Positions 34,801 through 43,104 of a DNA stretch of 64,000 nucleotides are shown piece by piece (within the stretch, counting starts at the first letter, position 1; each line of letters opens with the position of its first letter). Both the position numbers and the translations under genes were made by a program. The DNA comes from Candidatus Saccharicenans subterraneus (GTDB lineage: Bacteria > Acidobacteriota > Aminicenantia > Aminicenantales > Saccharicenantaceae). The notes below the pieces were generated by a model. The model saw only the letters and a program-made list of their open reading frames with translations. It was not told where the DNA came from and made no database searches. The stretch spans positions 124,001 to 188,000 of the forward strand of contig QUAH01000005.1 in the NCBI GenBank assembly GCA_003426165.1, written 5' to 3'.

Positions 34801-36282
34801 TTATTCCTTAAGTCCCGGCACTTCTGGCAGCCTGTCAAGACCGCAGGAGGCGGCGTAAGCCTTCATGATTTTCCGAAGCTCTCCGGCCTTTTCCCGGCAG
34901 AGCTCGGGCCTCTGGTAGAGGGATAACCTCCTGGCGATTTCCTTGCCGGCTCGCTGAAAGATATCGAGCCGGCCCAGGGCCGTCCAGGTATCGTAGACAT
35001 CGCGGTCCAGGACCGAAGAAAAATAATGCTCCTGCCGGTACCACTTCCTGGTGTGGGGGAGAACCAGGAAATTGAAGTCCTGGCCAAGTTCAGAGAACAG
35101 GTGCACGGCCAGCGGTTTCTCCCTCAGGGCTATGCCCCGAACCAGCCTCAGGGCCTGGCCGCAGATATCGTTGTCGATGACCAGCTTTTCCAGGCTCTGG
35201 GTGCTCTCAAAATTGAGCATGCCGGCACCGGACACAACATTTATCCCGGCCAGGGCGGCCAGGGTGGCGCCCATGGCCGTCTCCAGCCCGGCCTGGGCAT
35301 CGACCAGCTTGGAATCGCTTAAGCCCATGTAAGCGTGGGTGGGCAGGTTCAGATGCTTGGCCACCTGGGCGAAGGCGCAATCGATCATCATGGTTTCCGG
35401 GGCGCCCATCGGGGTGGTGCCTTTCCTCATGTCAAAACCAGCCGGAGACCCGCCGAAGATTACCGGGGCCCCGGGCCTGGCCAGCTGGCAGATGACCAGC
35501 CCGCCGAAACTTTCGGCCAGCTGCTGGACCAGGGTGCCGGCCAGGGTCACCGGGGAGGTGGCCCCGGTCAGGCCCATGGGTATGAGTTCCGACGGCACAC
35601 CCAGCCGGCTACAATCGATGAGGCTCTGGGCGGTCAGCCGGCTCCATTTGAGGGGAGGGGAGGGACAGGCATCGAAGATGGCCAGCGGTTTTTCGGCCAG
35701 GGCCTTTTCCCCTCCGCGCGCTGCCACCAGCAGGTCCAGCATCGGCTTCAGGCTTTCCACCCGGAAAATCCCGGTGACAAAAGGCTTGCGGGAAAATAGC
35801 AGGCCCAGGTACAGCCGGTAGATGTCGGCCATTTCTTTTGGAACATCGGCACTGACCAGGGCCGTGCTCTGGAAATCTAGGTTTTCCAGCGTTTCCACCA
35901 GTTGATAAAGGGTAACCAGGTCGGAGGTGCCGGCTTCCCGCTCCTTCAGAGTTGTGGAGTCAAGGATCTTGATGGCAGCCGAACCGGGGTCAAAGTGAAC
36001 TTCGTCCCGGCCCACCAGGTATTCACGGCTACCCTCCAGGTCATAGAGCCTGATTTCTGGCGGGCAGGTCTTCAGGCATTTTTCCACCAGGCCCCTCTCT
36101 ATAAAGACCCGGTTTTTGGCCCGGTCTATTTTCTGGCCGGCGTCCGCCAGGAGCTTCAGGGCTTCCTCGTTTTCGATAAACAGGCCCACTTTTTCCAGCA
36201 GCTCAAAAGATTCCTCAATAATCTGCTCCACGGCCTGCTGGCTCAAGAACCTGACCCGGGGTCTGAGAACTTCCTCAGTCAT
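34801..36282 (-). CDS. MttB-family corrinoid methyltransferase, without pyrrolysine
   Basis: 493 residues from the ATG at 36282, which has GGGGAGGT upstream; the open frame extends further into the corrinoid gene but is not coding there. The MttB-superfamily core is visible: GGSPAGFDMRKGTTPMGAPE, YMGLSDSKLVDAQAGLE and GAGMLNFESTQSLEKLVID. There is no in-frame TAG, so this is the non-pyrrolysine type typified by MtgB, MtpB and MtcB, which demethylate quaternary amines such as glycine betaine, proline betaine or carnitine. The methyl goes to the corrinoid protein encoded immediately upstream, whose end it overlaps by eight bases. The substrate is unknown. Confidence 0.87.
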   Translation of the reverse strand: MTEEVLRPRVRFLSQQAVEQIIEESFELLEKVGLFIENEEALKLLADAGQKIDRAKNRVFIERGLVEKCLKTCPPEIRLYDLEGSREYLVGRDEVHFDPGSAAIKILDSTTLKEREAGTSDLVTLYQLVETLENLDFQSTALVSADVPKEMADIYRLYLGLLFSRKPFVTGIFRVESLKPMLDLLVAARGGEKALAEKPLAIFDACPSPPLKWSRLTAQSLIDCSRLGVPSELIPMGLTGATSPVTLAGTLVQQLAESFGGLVICQLARPGAPVIFGGSPAGFDMRKGTTPMGAPETMMIDCAFAQVAKHLNLPTHAYMGLSDSKLVDAQAGLETAMGATLAALAGINVVSGAGMLNFESTQSLEKLVIDNDICGQALRLVRGIALREKPLAVHLFSELGQDFNFLVLPHTRKWYRQEHYFSSVLDRDVYDTWTALGRLDIFQRAGKEIARRLSLYQRPELCREKAGELRKIMKAYAASCGLDRLPEVPGLKE

Positions 36283-36949
36283 GTTTACCTCCCCGGCCGG
36301 ACAGCAGGTTCCGGGCCACGGAGACCGCCTGGACGGCACTTTCCCCGTAACCATCCGCACCGATTTCCCGGGCAAACTTTTCGGTAACCGGAGCGCCACC
36401 GACCATCACCTTGAATCTATCCTTGAGGCCACGGCTGACCAGCAGTTCCACCACCCTTTTCTGATTGAGCATGGTGGTGGTCAGCAGGGCCGACAGAGCA
36501 ATGATATCAGCCTTCTCCCGTTCGGCTGTTTCCACGAACCTTTCCACCTTGACATCGGCTCCCAGGTCGATGACCTCGAAACCCGAGGCCCGCAGCATGG
36601 AGGCCACCATGTTTTTACCGATGTCGTGGATATCGCCTTCAACCGTGCCGATGACCACCCGGCCGGCCGACTTCAGGCTCTGCCCGGAGGATTTCAGGGC
36701 TTCCTGGAGCACGGTCATGGCCGCTTTCATGGCCTCGGCCCCGGCGATGAGCTCCGGCAGGAAATAATCGCCGGCTTCCCACAGGCGGCCCACTTCCTCG
36801 ATGGCCGGAACGCAGGCCTGCTCGATCACCTGAAGCGGCTTCAGCCCGGCGTCCAGCGCTTTTTCGGCCAGCGGCCCGGCCTCATCCACCAGGCCCTGGA
36901 CTATGGCCTGGCTCAAGGCTTGAAGATGGCTATTCGGTTCTGGTTTCAT
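36275..36949 (-). CDS. Corrinoid (B12-binding) methyl carrier protein
   Basis: 224 residues from the ATG at 36949, with GGAG six bases upstream; an in-frame TTG at 36967 is less likely. A helical cap (about 5-92) precedes a Rossmann B12 domain with GTVEGDIHDIGKN, whose H108 is the lower cobalt ligand. This is the two-domain MtaC/MttC/MtgC architecture. It shuttles a methyl group between the MttB-like enzyme and an acceptor methyltransferase. The gene overlaps the MttB-like gene by eight bases and follows the homocysteine methyltransferase gene by 24 bases. Confidence 0.92.
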   Translation of the reverse strand: MKPEPNSHLQALSQAIVQGLVDEAGPLAEKALDAGLKPLQVIEQACVPAIEEVGRLWEAGDYFLPELIAGAEAMKAAMTVLQEALKSSGQSLKSAGRVVIGTVEGDIHDIGKNMVASMLRASGFEVIDLGADVKVERFVETAEREKADIIALSALLTTTMLNQKRVVELLVSRGLKDRFKVMVGGAPVTEKFAREIGADGYGESAVQAVSVARNLLSGRGGKHD

Positions 36950-36973
36950 CCCTGTCTCCTTTGCCAATACTGT

Positions 36974-37870
36974 TCAGTTGATTTTATCAAAAAAGGAACT
37001 TATTTTTTCAGCAATTTTTTTTATGTATTCCGGAGAGGTTCCACAGCAACCGCCGATGACCCTGGCCCCGGCTTCAATCAACTCCGGAATGAAATCGGCA
37101 TATTCACCCGGGCCCAGCTCGTAAAAGGTGGAGCCATCGGGTCCAACCTGTGGCTGGCCGGCATTGGCCTGGGCAATCAGCGGTCGGGAGCTCAGAGAAC
37201 GCAGGGTTTTAATCAGACCGATCATGTCGGCCGGTGACAGGGTGCAATTGGCCCCAAAGGCTTCCACGGTGTTTTCTTCCATGGTTCTGATAAAAGTCTC
37301 GGGCGACACTCCCATGATGGTGAAATACCCGCGCCTGGTAAGGTTGAAGGTCATGGTTACCAAGACCGGAAGAGAACAGGCTTCCCTGGCTGCCCTTAAA
37401 GCGGCCAGAGACTCTCTCAGGTCATACTGAGTTTCTATCAAAAGAAAATCGACGCCGCCGGCAGCCAGGCCCTCGACCTGGGGCCTGAAAGCTTCAAGTA
37501 ATTGGTCTTCGGTCAGGTCTCCAACCGGCTTTAAGAATTTACCCGTTGGCCCGATGCTCCCCCCAACATAACGGCCTTCGGGACAGACGCTCCGGGCCAG
37601 CTGAGCGGCCTTAAAGTTAAGTTCGTAAGTCCTGCTCTCCAGCCCATAACCGGCCAGCTTGAGGGCATTCCCGCCGAAGGAATTGGTCAGAACGGCCAGG
37701 GAGCCGGCTTCATAATAAGAGCGGTGAATCCCGGCCACCTCTTCCGGCCTTTCTTCGTTCCAGGATTCGGGACAATGACCGGGAGGCAGCCCGGCCCGAA
37801 ATAGCTCGGTGCCCATAGCCCCGTCGAGGAGAAAAACCTGTTTTTCCGTTAACTTCTTTATGTCAAACAT
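36974..37870 (-). CDS. Homocysteine S-methyltransferase domain protein
   Basis: 298 residues from the ATG at 37870, which overlaps the end of the RACo-like gene by eight bases; a GTG or similar start nine codons earlier is unlikely. LLDGAMGTEL opens the domain. Zinc-binding cysteines are C209 (GANCTLS) and C275-C276 (GGCCGTSPE). It corresponds to the N-terminal module of MetH or to MmuM/BHMT, without the folate, cobalamin or reactivation modules. With the corrinoid carrier next to it, the natural reading is transfer of a methyl from cobalamin to homocysteine, giving methionine. Confidence 0.88.
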   Translation of the reverse strand: MFDIKKLTEKQVFLLDGAMGTELFRAGLPPGHCPESWNEERPEEVAGIHRSYYEAGSLAVLTNSFGGNALKLAGYGLESRTYELNFKAAQLARSVCPEGRYVGGSIGPTGKFLKPVGDLTEDQLLEAFRPQVEGLAAGGVDFLLIETQYDLRESLAALRAAREACSLPVLVTMTFNLTRRGYFTIMGVSPETFIRTMEENTVEAFGANCTLSPADMIGLIKTLRSLSSRPLIAQANAGQPQVGPDGSTFYELGPGEYADFIPELIEAGARVIGGCCGTSPEYIKKIAEKISSFFDKIN

Positions 37871-39668
37871 CGTTTGCCCTCCAGTACCGGCGGCCAAGGC
37901 TTAAAGCCTTTAAGAATTCACCCTGAAAATTTTCCTGCCCGGCCAGGGAAATGTGTTGAACCTTAAGCGGAAGTCTGGCAGCGGATTTCCTGGCCTGGCC
38001 GCTGAGCAACAACAGCTCCGCCCCGGCCAGTGAAGCATTGCCGGCAAAAATGATCTTTCGGCGGGGCAGGGGAGGGAGAAGTCCAGCGGCAATACACTGG
38101 CCCGGGTCAATCGAGCTACCAAAGACTCCGGCCAGGTAAAGCCCGTCCAGTTCGGTCCAGTCCAGCCCGGCCGTGCCCAGCAGGAGCCGCATTCCGCTCT
38201 TGAGGGCAGCCAGGGCCAGCTGCAACTTTCTGATGTCAATCTGGCTTAGGGCCAGGCCCGGGGCCACAGGTACTTCTGAGCGGCCAGCGGTAATCCGGCC
38301 CGAAGGCAGTAACCAACCGGCCCTCAGCGATTCGGCCAGGACACCCAGCAGGCCCGAACCGCACAACCCGGTCGGTTTTTTCCGGCCTATCGTCCGGTAC
38401 TCAAAACTGCCCCCTGACCATTTCACGTACTCAATGGCCCCGGGCAGGGCCGGTTGCCCGCAGGAAATTCCGCTGCCCTCAAAGGCCGGGCCGGCCGCGG
38501 TGGAAGCAACCAAAATCTTCTTTCCCTTTTTAAGGGCAATTTCTCCGTTGGTGCCAAGGTCCACGTAGAGATAGTTTCCGGGTTTATCGGGCAGCCCGGT
38601 ATAAACCAGGCCGGCCGAAATATCGCCCCCGACAAAACCTCCGAGGTTGGGGCTGATAAAGACCATGGCCTGCGGATTAAGCTTCAGTCCGACTTCTGAA
38701 GCCGGAACCGGGTCATGGCACAAGAAGGCTGGCCTGAAGGGAGCCCGCCCCAGCGAGTCAACCGGCTGGTTTAGGAGAATGTGGTTCATGACTGCGTTGC
38801 CGGCCAGGCAGACGGCATAAATCCATTTTGGTTTGACCCCGGCCTCCCGGGCCAGGGATGCGGTCAGTTGTGCGATCGATTTGAGAGCAGCCTGCTGGAG
38901 CTTCTTCAGGTTGCCAGGTTTTTCGACAGAAAAAGCAATCCTGGAAATAAGGTCGGCCCCGAAGGCTGCCTGCAGGTTGGCCACGCTGGCCGAGGTTAGG
39001 GTTTTTCCCTTCACCAGGTCAAGCAGCCTGGCCGAAACGGTGGTGGTTCCCAGGTCGAGGGCCAGGCCAAGAATTCTATCATCGCTGCGCCCGGCTTCCA
39101 GGTCCAGCAGCAACCTGTCATCATAGATCACGGCCGTGGACTGGCGCCGCGAGGCGCCCACGTTTTTTGGTTTTTGCTCCGCGGCTGGACTTAATACCAG
39201 CTGCTTTAGGCCCAGACCGGACTTGATGGCCGACACCAGCCGTTCTTCTGCGGATAGATCTTCTCTTGAGAGCCGCAAAACATATTTTTTAACGAGCGGG
39301 TTAAAATCCCTTAGTGCAGGTCGATCGCTTCCAGGAAACATTCCGGCCAGATTCTTTATTTCCGGCTGGAGGAGAAGGTCATCCGGGATTCTAACAGTCA
39401 GGGACTGGTGGAGGCGGAGCTGGCAGGCCAGGCGAAAGCCGGGCGGAAACCGTCGCCCGAGCCTCAATTTTCTTTCGGCTTCAGTCTCTTCGAGCAGTCG
39501 TCCGCTTTTAATTTCAACCAGGCACCGGCCGCAGATTCCCCGCCCCTGGCAATAGAGCTTGATGGGCAGGCCAGCCCGGAACAGGACCCGGGAAAGAGTC
39601 TGGCCCGGCCTGGCCTCAGCCATTATGACTTTGTCGCCAGCTAACAGCTTTACTCTTATCTTGCTCAT
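37863..39668 (-). CDS. Reductive activator of corrinoid proteins (RACo/RamA-like ASKHA ATPase)
   Basis: 601 residues. An N-terminal 2Fe-2S ferredoxin domain has C40, C46, C49 and C82 (YCQGRGICGRC and LACQ). A linker (about 95-195) leads to a DUF4445/ASKHA ATPase domain: LGLALDLGTTTVSARL, GNAVMNHILL, YLYVDLGTNGEIAL and GSGLLGVLAE. This is the RACo architecture, which reduces inactive Co(II) back to Co(I) in corrinoid proteins at the cost of ATP. It is first in the minus-strand operon with HMT, corrinoid and MttB-like genes, so its client is almost certainly the corrinoid protein encoded here. Confidence 0.9.
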   Translation of the reverse strand: MSKIRVKLLAGDKVIMAEARPGQTLSRVLFRAGLPIKLYCQGRGICGRCLVEIKSGRLLEETEAERKLRLGRRFPPGFRLACQLRLHQSLTVRIPDDLLLQPEIKNLAGMFPGSDRPALRDFNPLVKKYVLRLSREDLSAEERLVSAIKSGLGLKQLVLSPAAEQKPKNVGASRRQSTAVIYDDRLLLDLEAGRSDDRILGLALDLGTTTVSARLLDLVKGKTLTSASVANLQAAFGADLISRIAFSVEKPGNLKKLQQAALKSIAQLTASLAREAGVKPKWIYAVCLAGNAVMNHILLNQPVDSLGRAPFRPAFLCHDPVPASEVGLKLNPQAMVFISPNLGGFVGGDISAGLVYTGLPDKPGNYLYVDLGTNGEIALKKGKKILVASTAAGPAFEGSGISCGQPALPGAIEYVKWSGGSFEYRTIGRKKPTGLCGSGLLGVLAESLRAGWLLPSGRITAGRSEVPVAPGLALSQIDIRKLQLALAALKSGMRLLLGTAGLDWTELDGLYLAGVFGSSIDPGQCIAAGLLPPLPRRKIIFAGNASLAGAELLLLSGQARKSAARLPLKVQHISLAGQENFQGEFLKALSLGRRYWRANDV

Positions 39669-39933
39669 TATTGCTTTGAATCTCTCCCGGTCAACCTTCG
39701 AGATAATTGTATTAAATTGCCCGGCTCCGTTAAACAGGGAATTTGTCAGGCTGTTTATTTGCTTTTAGCAGATGTTAACCAAGTCCGTCAGCGTTTTGAA
39801 GAAACTCTAATCCATAATAAAGAGCTTGACCCCGGTCGGTCAGATAGGCTAAAACAACTGGGACAGGAAAATATGGCCTGAAAATTTCTGAATAGATTCA
39901 GACCAACCCGAATCGTGATTTAAGGAGAGCGCC

Positions 39934-41457
39934 ATGAAAGATGTTTTTCCCGGGCTCCAACCCATCAACCGGCGGAAGTTTCTGAGCCTCGGTCTTCAGG
40001 GTGGACTGGCCCTGGCTGCCACCCCGGTCCTGGTCAGGTCGCTGCTGGCCGGGGAAGGACAGAAACTCCAGGTGCCGGACGAGCTTCTGAAAAAGGCCCT
40101 GGCCGCGGCCCTGAAACGGGGCGGCGATTTTGCCGATGTTTACGTGGAAAATCGCGTATCCAGGAGCCTGCTTCTGGAGGAAGGCAGGTTCAAGAGCGCG
40201 GTCTTTGGCCTGATCCGGGGGGCCGGGGTCAGGGTGATCGACGGAGATAAGACCGGCTACGCCTACACCGACGAGCTGACCGAAGAAAAAATCCTGAGGG
40301 CGGCCGAGGTCGCTTCGTTTATCGCCACCTCGGGAAAGAAAACCCAGCCGCTTGCCCTCAAGGAACAAAAGAGGCCATCCTACATCAGGGTCAAGATTCC
40401 ACTGCAGGAGGTGGCTGACGCCAGGAGAATGGAAATCATGAAAAGGGCTCACGAGGCGGCCCTGGGCTACGACCAGCGCATCAAGATGGCCAGCATAGAT
40501 TACTACGACGAAATAAGGGACAGGATAATAGCCACTTCAGAAGGGGTTTTGCTCAGAAGCAGCCTGCCGCTTATTTTCTTCATCGTCCAGACCCTGGCGG
40601 TGGGTAATAACACCTCCCACATGGGCCGGGAGAGGCTCAGCCGGCACGCCGGCCTGGAGATGTTTGACGAGCTGCCGCCGGAAAAAGCAGCCCGGGAAGC
40701 GGCCCGGGAATCGGTGGTCATGCTGGAAGCCCGCGAGGCCCCGGCCGGCAAGATGGACGTGGTCATCCAGAACGGCTGGGGCGGGGTGCTGGTCCATGAA
40801 GCGGTCGGGCACCCGCTCGAAGCCGATAACATATCCAGGGAAACCGGGGCCTTTGTCGGCAAGCTCGGGCAGAAGGTGGCCGCCGATATCTTTACCATGG
40901 TCGACGACGGCAGCCTGCCCAACTTCCGCGGAACAACTGACTTCGACGACGAGGGCACCCAGATGAAAAAGAATGTCCTGATAGAAAATGGTGTCCTGGT
41001 CAAGTACATGACTGATGTCCTGTCGGCCAAGCAGCTTAAAATGGAGAGGACCGGAAATGGCCGCCGCGAGAGCTTTCGCTATTACCCCATACCCCGGATG
41101 ACCAATACCTACATCGAAAAGGGCAAGGATAAGCCAGAAGATATCGTGGCTTCGACCAAATCGGGCCTCTACGTTCAGAGCCTGAGCGGAGGCAGCGTCA
41201 ACCCGACCACCGGTGTTTTTAACTTCACCTGCCGGGAAGCTTACCTCATCGAAGACGGCAAGAAGACCGTGCCGGTCAGGGGGGCCACCCTCATCGGGAG
41301 CTGCCTTGATATCATCACCAAGATAGACGCGGTGGGCAATGACCTTGATTTCGGCCCAGGTATATGCGGCAAGGGTCAATCGGCCGAGGTTACGGCCGGG
41401 CAGCCGACGGTCAGGATCAGGGGCATCACCGTTGGCGGAACCAGGCAGAGAGGTTAA
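39934..41457 (+). CDS. tldD: TldD family metalloprotease with Tat signal
   Basis: 507 residues. The zinc motif is H288-E289-A-V-G-H293 (LVHEAVGHPLEAD), the HExxxH unique to TldD. TldD/PmbA folds are seen before and after it. The N-terminus NRRKFLSLGLQGGLALAA (residues 12-29) has the twin arginine, FL and hydrophobic core of a Tat signal. This differs from the cytoplasmic TldD of Escherichia coli. With TldE it forms a heterodimer that degrades unfolded peptides and matures some peptide products. A perfect AAGGAG precedes the ATG. TldE starts 11 bases after the stop. Confidence 0.9.
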   Translation: MKDVFPGLQPINRRKFLSLGLQGGLALAATPVLVRSLLAGEGQKLQVPDELLKKALAAALKRGGDFADVYVENRVSRSLLLEEGRFKSAVFGLIRGAGVRVIDGDKTGYAYTDELTEEKILRAAEVASFIATSGKKTQPLALKEQKRPSYIRVKIPLQEVADARRMEIMKRAHEAALGYDQRIKMASIDYYDEIRDRIIATSEGVLLRSSLPLIFFIVQTLAVGNNTSHMGRERLSRHAGLEMFDELPPEKAAREAARESVVMLEAREAPAGKMDVVIQNGWGGVLVHEAVGHPLEADNISRETGAFVGKLGQKVAADIFTMVDDGSLPNFRGTTDFDDEGTQMKKNVLIENGVLVKYMTDVLSAKQLKMERTGNGRRESFRYYPIPRMTNTYIEKGKDKPEDIVASTKSGLYVQSLSGGSVNPTTGVFNFTCREAYLIEDGKKTVPVRGATLIGSCLDIITKIDAVGNDLDFGPGICGKGQSAEVTAGQPTVRIRGITVGGTRQRG

Positions 41458-41468
41458 TGGAGGAAAAA

Positions 41469-42803
41469 ATGGATTACAGAGCAATCGCCGAACAGGTCAT
41501 AAAAATCTGCAAGCAGAAGGGAGCCGACCAGGCTGAAGCCTACCTGGCCAGCGGCCGGGAACTCAGCCTTGAGGTCAGAAATGGAAAGATCGAGAGCATC
41601 CAGGAAGCCAGCAGCTACGGCCTGGGCCTCCGGGTCATCAGCGGCCACAAGCTGGGCTTTGCCTACGTCAATGATTTCCGGCCGGAAAGCCTGGAAGAAA
41701 CGGTCAGGCGGGCCCTGGATTTCGCCAGGATTCTGACCGCGGATGAAAATAACGTCCTGCCCGACGACCCGGCAATGACCGAGGTCAGGGGGCTGTATGA
41801 CCCCGGGCTGAGCCAGATACCCCTTGACAGGAAAATTGCCCTGGCCCGGGAGGTGGAAAGCCTGGCCCTGAAGGTCAAGGGAATTACCAGGAGTGAGGGA
41901 GCCAGGTACGGAGAAAGCGAGAGCGAAATCGTCCTGGCCAACTCCCTCGGCCTGGTCAAAAGCTATAAGTCCAGCGGTTGCGGCTTCGGGGTTGGGGCGA
42001 TAGCCGAAAAGGGCGAGCAGAAATCCAGCGGTTACGAGTCCTGCCAGCGCCGTTTCTTTGCGGACTTAAAGCCCCCGGCTGAAGTGGCCAAGCGGGCAGC
42101 GGACCTGGCCCTGGAAATGCTCGACCCCCGGCCGGTAAAAACCCAGCGGGCGGCGGTCATTCTTGACCCGGACGTGGCCTTTGCCATCCTGGGTGGAATC
42201 ATCCAGGCCATAAACGGCGAGCGGGTGCTGCAGGGAGCCAGCTTCCTGGGGAAAAAGCTCGGCCAGAAAATCGCTTCCGAGCTCATCACCATCATTGACG
42301 ACGGCACCCTGGAAAAGGGCCTGGCCAGCGCCCCCTTCGACGGGGAGGGAGTGCCCACGCAGAAACGGCCGGTAGTGGAGAACGGAATCCTTAAAGGATT
42401 TCTCTACAACACCTATGCCGCCAGAAGAGCCGGGGTCAAGAGCACCGGCAACGCCAGCCGGGGCGGATTTGACAGCCTGCCCGGCATCGGCCCGCATAAT
42501 TTCTACATCGCCGCCGGAAAGATGAAACCCGAGGAAATAATCGCTGCCACCGACAGGGGAGTGCTGGTCAAGGAAGTGACCGGCTACGGCATAAACCCGG
42601 TCAACGGCAACTTCAGCGGAGGAGCCGCCGGCCTGTGGATTGAAAACGGGAAAATAGCCTTCCCGGTAAAAGGCATTACCATCGCCGGCACGGCCGAGGA
42701 GATGCTGAACGGAATAGACATGCTGGGCAACGACCTGGACCTCAACCGCAGCCGGACCGCCCCCACCCTTAGGATTAAATCTCTGCAGATCGGCGGCGAG
42801 TAA
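41469..42803 (+). CDS. tldE: TldE/PmbA family protein
   Basis: 444 residues from the ATG at 41469, with GGAGG five bases upstream; an ATG at 41457 overlapping the tldD stop is possible. It lacks an HExxxH motif, as TldE should. Conserved blocks include SYGLGLRVISG, GVPTQKRPVVENG, LYNTYAARRAG and the C-terminal GITIAGTAEEMLNGIDMLG. It is the non-catalytic partner of TldD. No signal peptide is visible, in contrast to its partner, so either the pair is exported together or the tldD leader is used differently. Confidence 0.9.
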   Translation: MDYRAIAEQVIKICKQKGADQAEAYLASGRELSLEVRNGKIESIQEASSYGLGLRVISGHKLGFAYVNDFRPESLEETVRRALDFARILTADENNVLPDDPAMTEVRGLYDPGLSQIPLDRKIALAREVESLALKVKGITRSEGARYGESESEIVLANSLGLVKSYKSSGCGFGVGAIAEKGEQKSSGYESCQRRFFADLKPPAEVAKRAADLALEMLDPRPVKTQRAAVILDPDVAFAILGGIIQAINGERVLQGASFLGKKLGQKIASELITIIDDGTLEKGLASAPFDGEGVPTQKRPVVENGILKGFLYNTYAARRAGVKSTGNASRGGFDSLPGIGPHNFYIAAGKMKPEEIIAATDRGVLVKEVTGYGINPVNGNFSGGAAGLWIENGKIAFPVKGITIAGTAEEMLNGIDMLGNDLDLNRSRTAPTLRIKSLQIGGE

Positions 42804-43104
42804 ATACACGGGGTTCTTGCCTCGTCGACAATCCAGGCCTTTTCCCGAAGGTCAGGAAGACTTTCCGGCAGGCCAGACCGCAGCCTGGTCCAGAAATAGG
42901 GAAGCGACCGCACCGTCCCCGGGCGGAGGGCAAAATATCGCTTTCCGGGCTTAAACGGAATCTGACCTTCTGACTTGAAACAAAAATAACAAACCCAGGC
43001 GAAAATCCAAAAGCAGTCAGCAAAGCTGGACCCAAGCAGCCAGTTTTTCCGCTGGCGGCCGAGATGGCCAGTATAATCCCCGGACTGCTTGTCCTGGCAA
43101 CGGG
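42804..43104. other. Convergent gap without a recognisable gene
   Basis: 301 bases between the ends of tldE and the M14 gene. No ribosome site, conserved motif or clear terminator hairpin was seen. Confidence 0.5.

Noticed and set aside
34801-36282. Pyrrolysine use in the MttB-like gene
   Set aside because: The frame is open with no internal TAG, so it belongs to the non-pyrrolysine branch.
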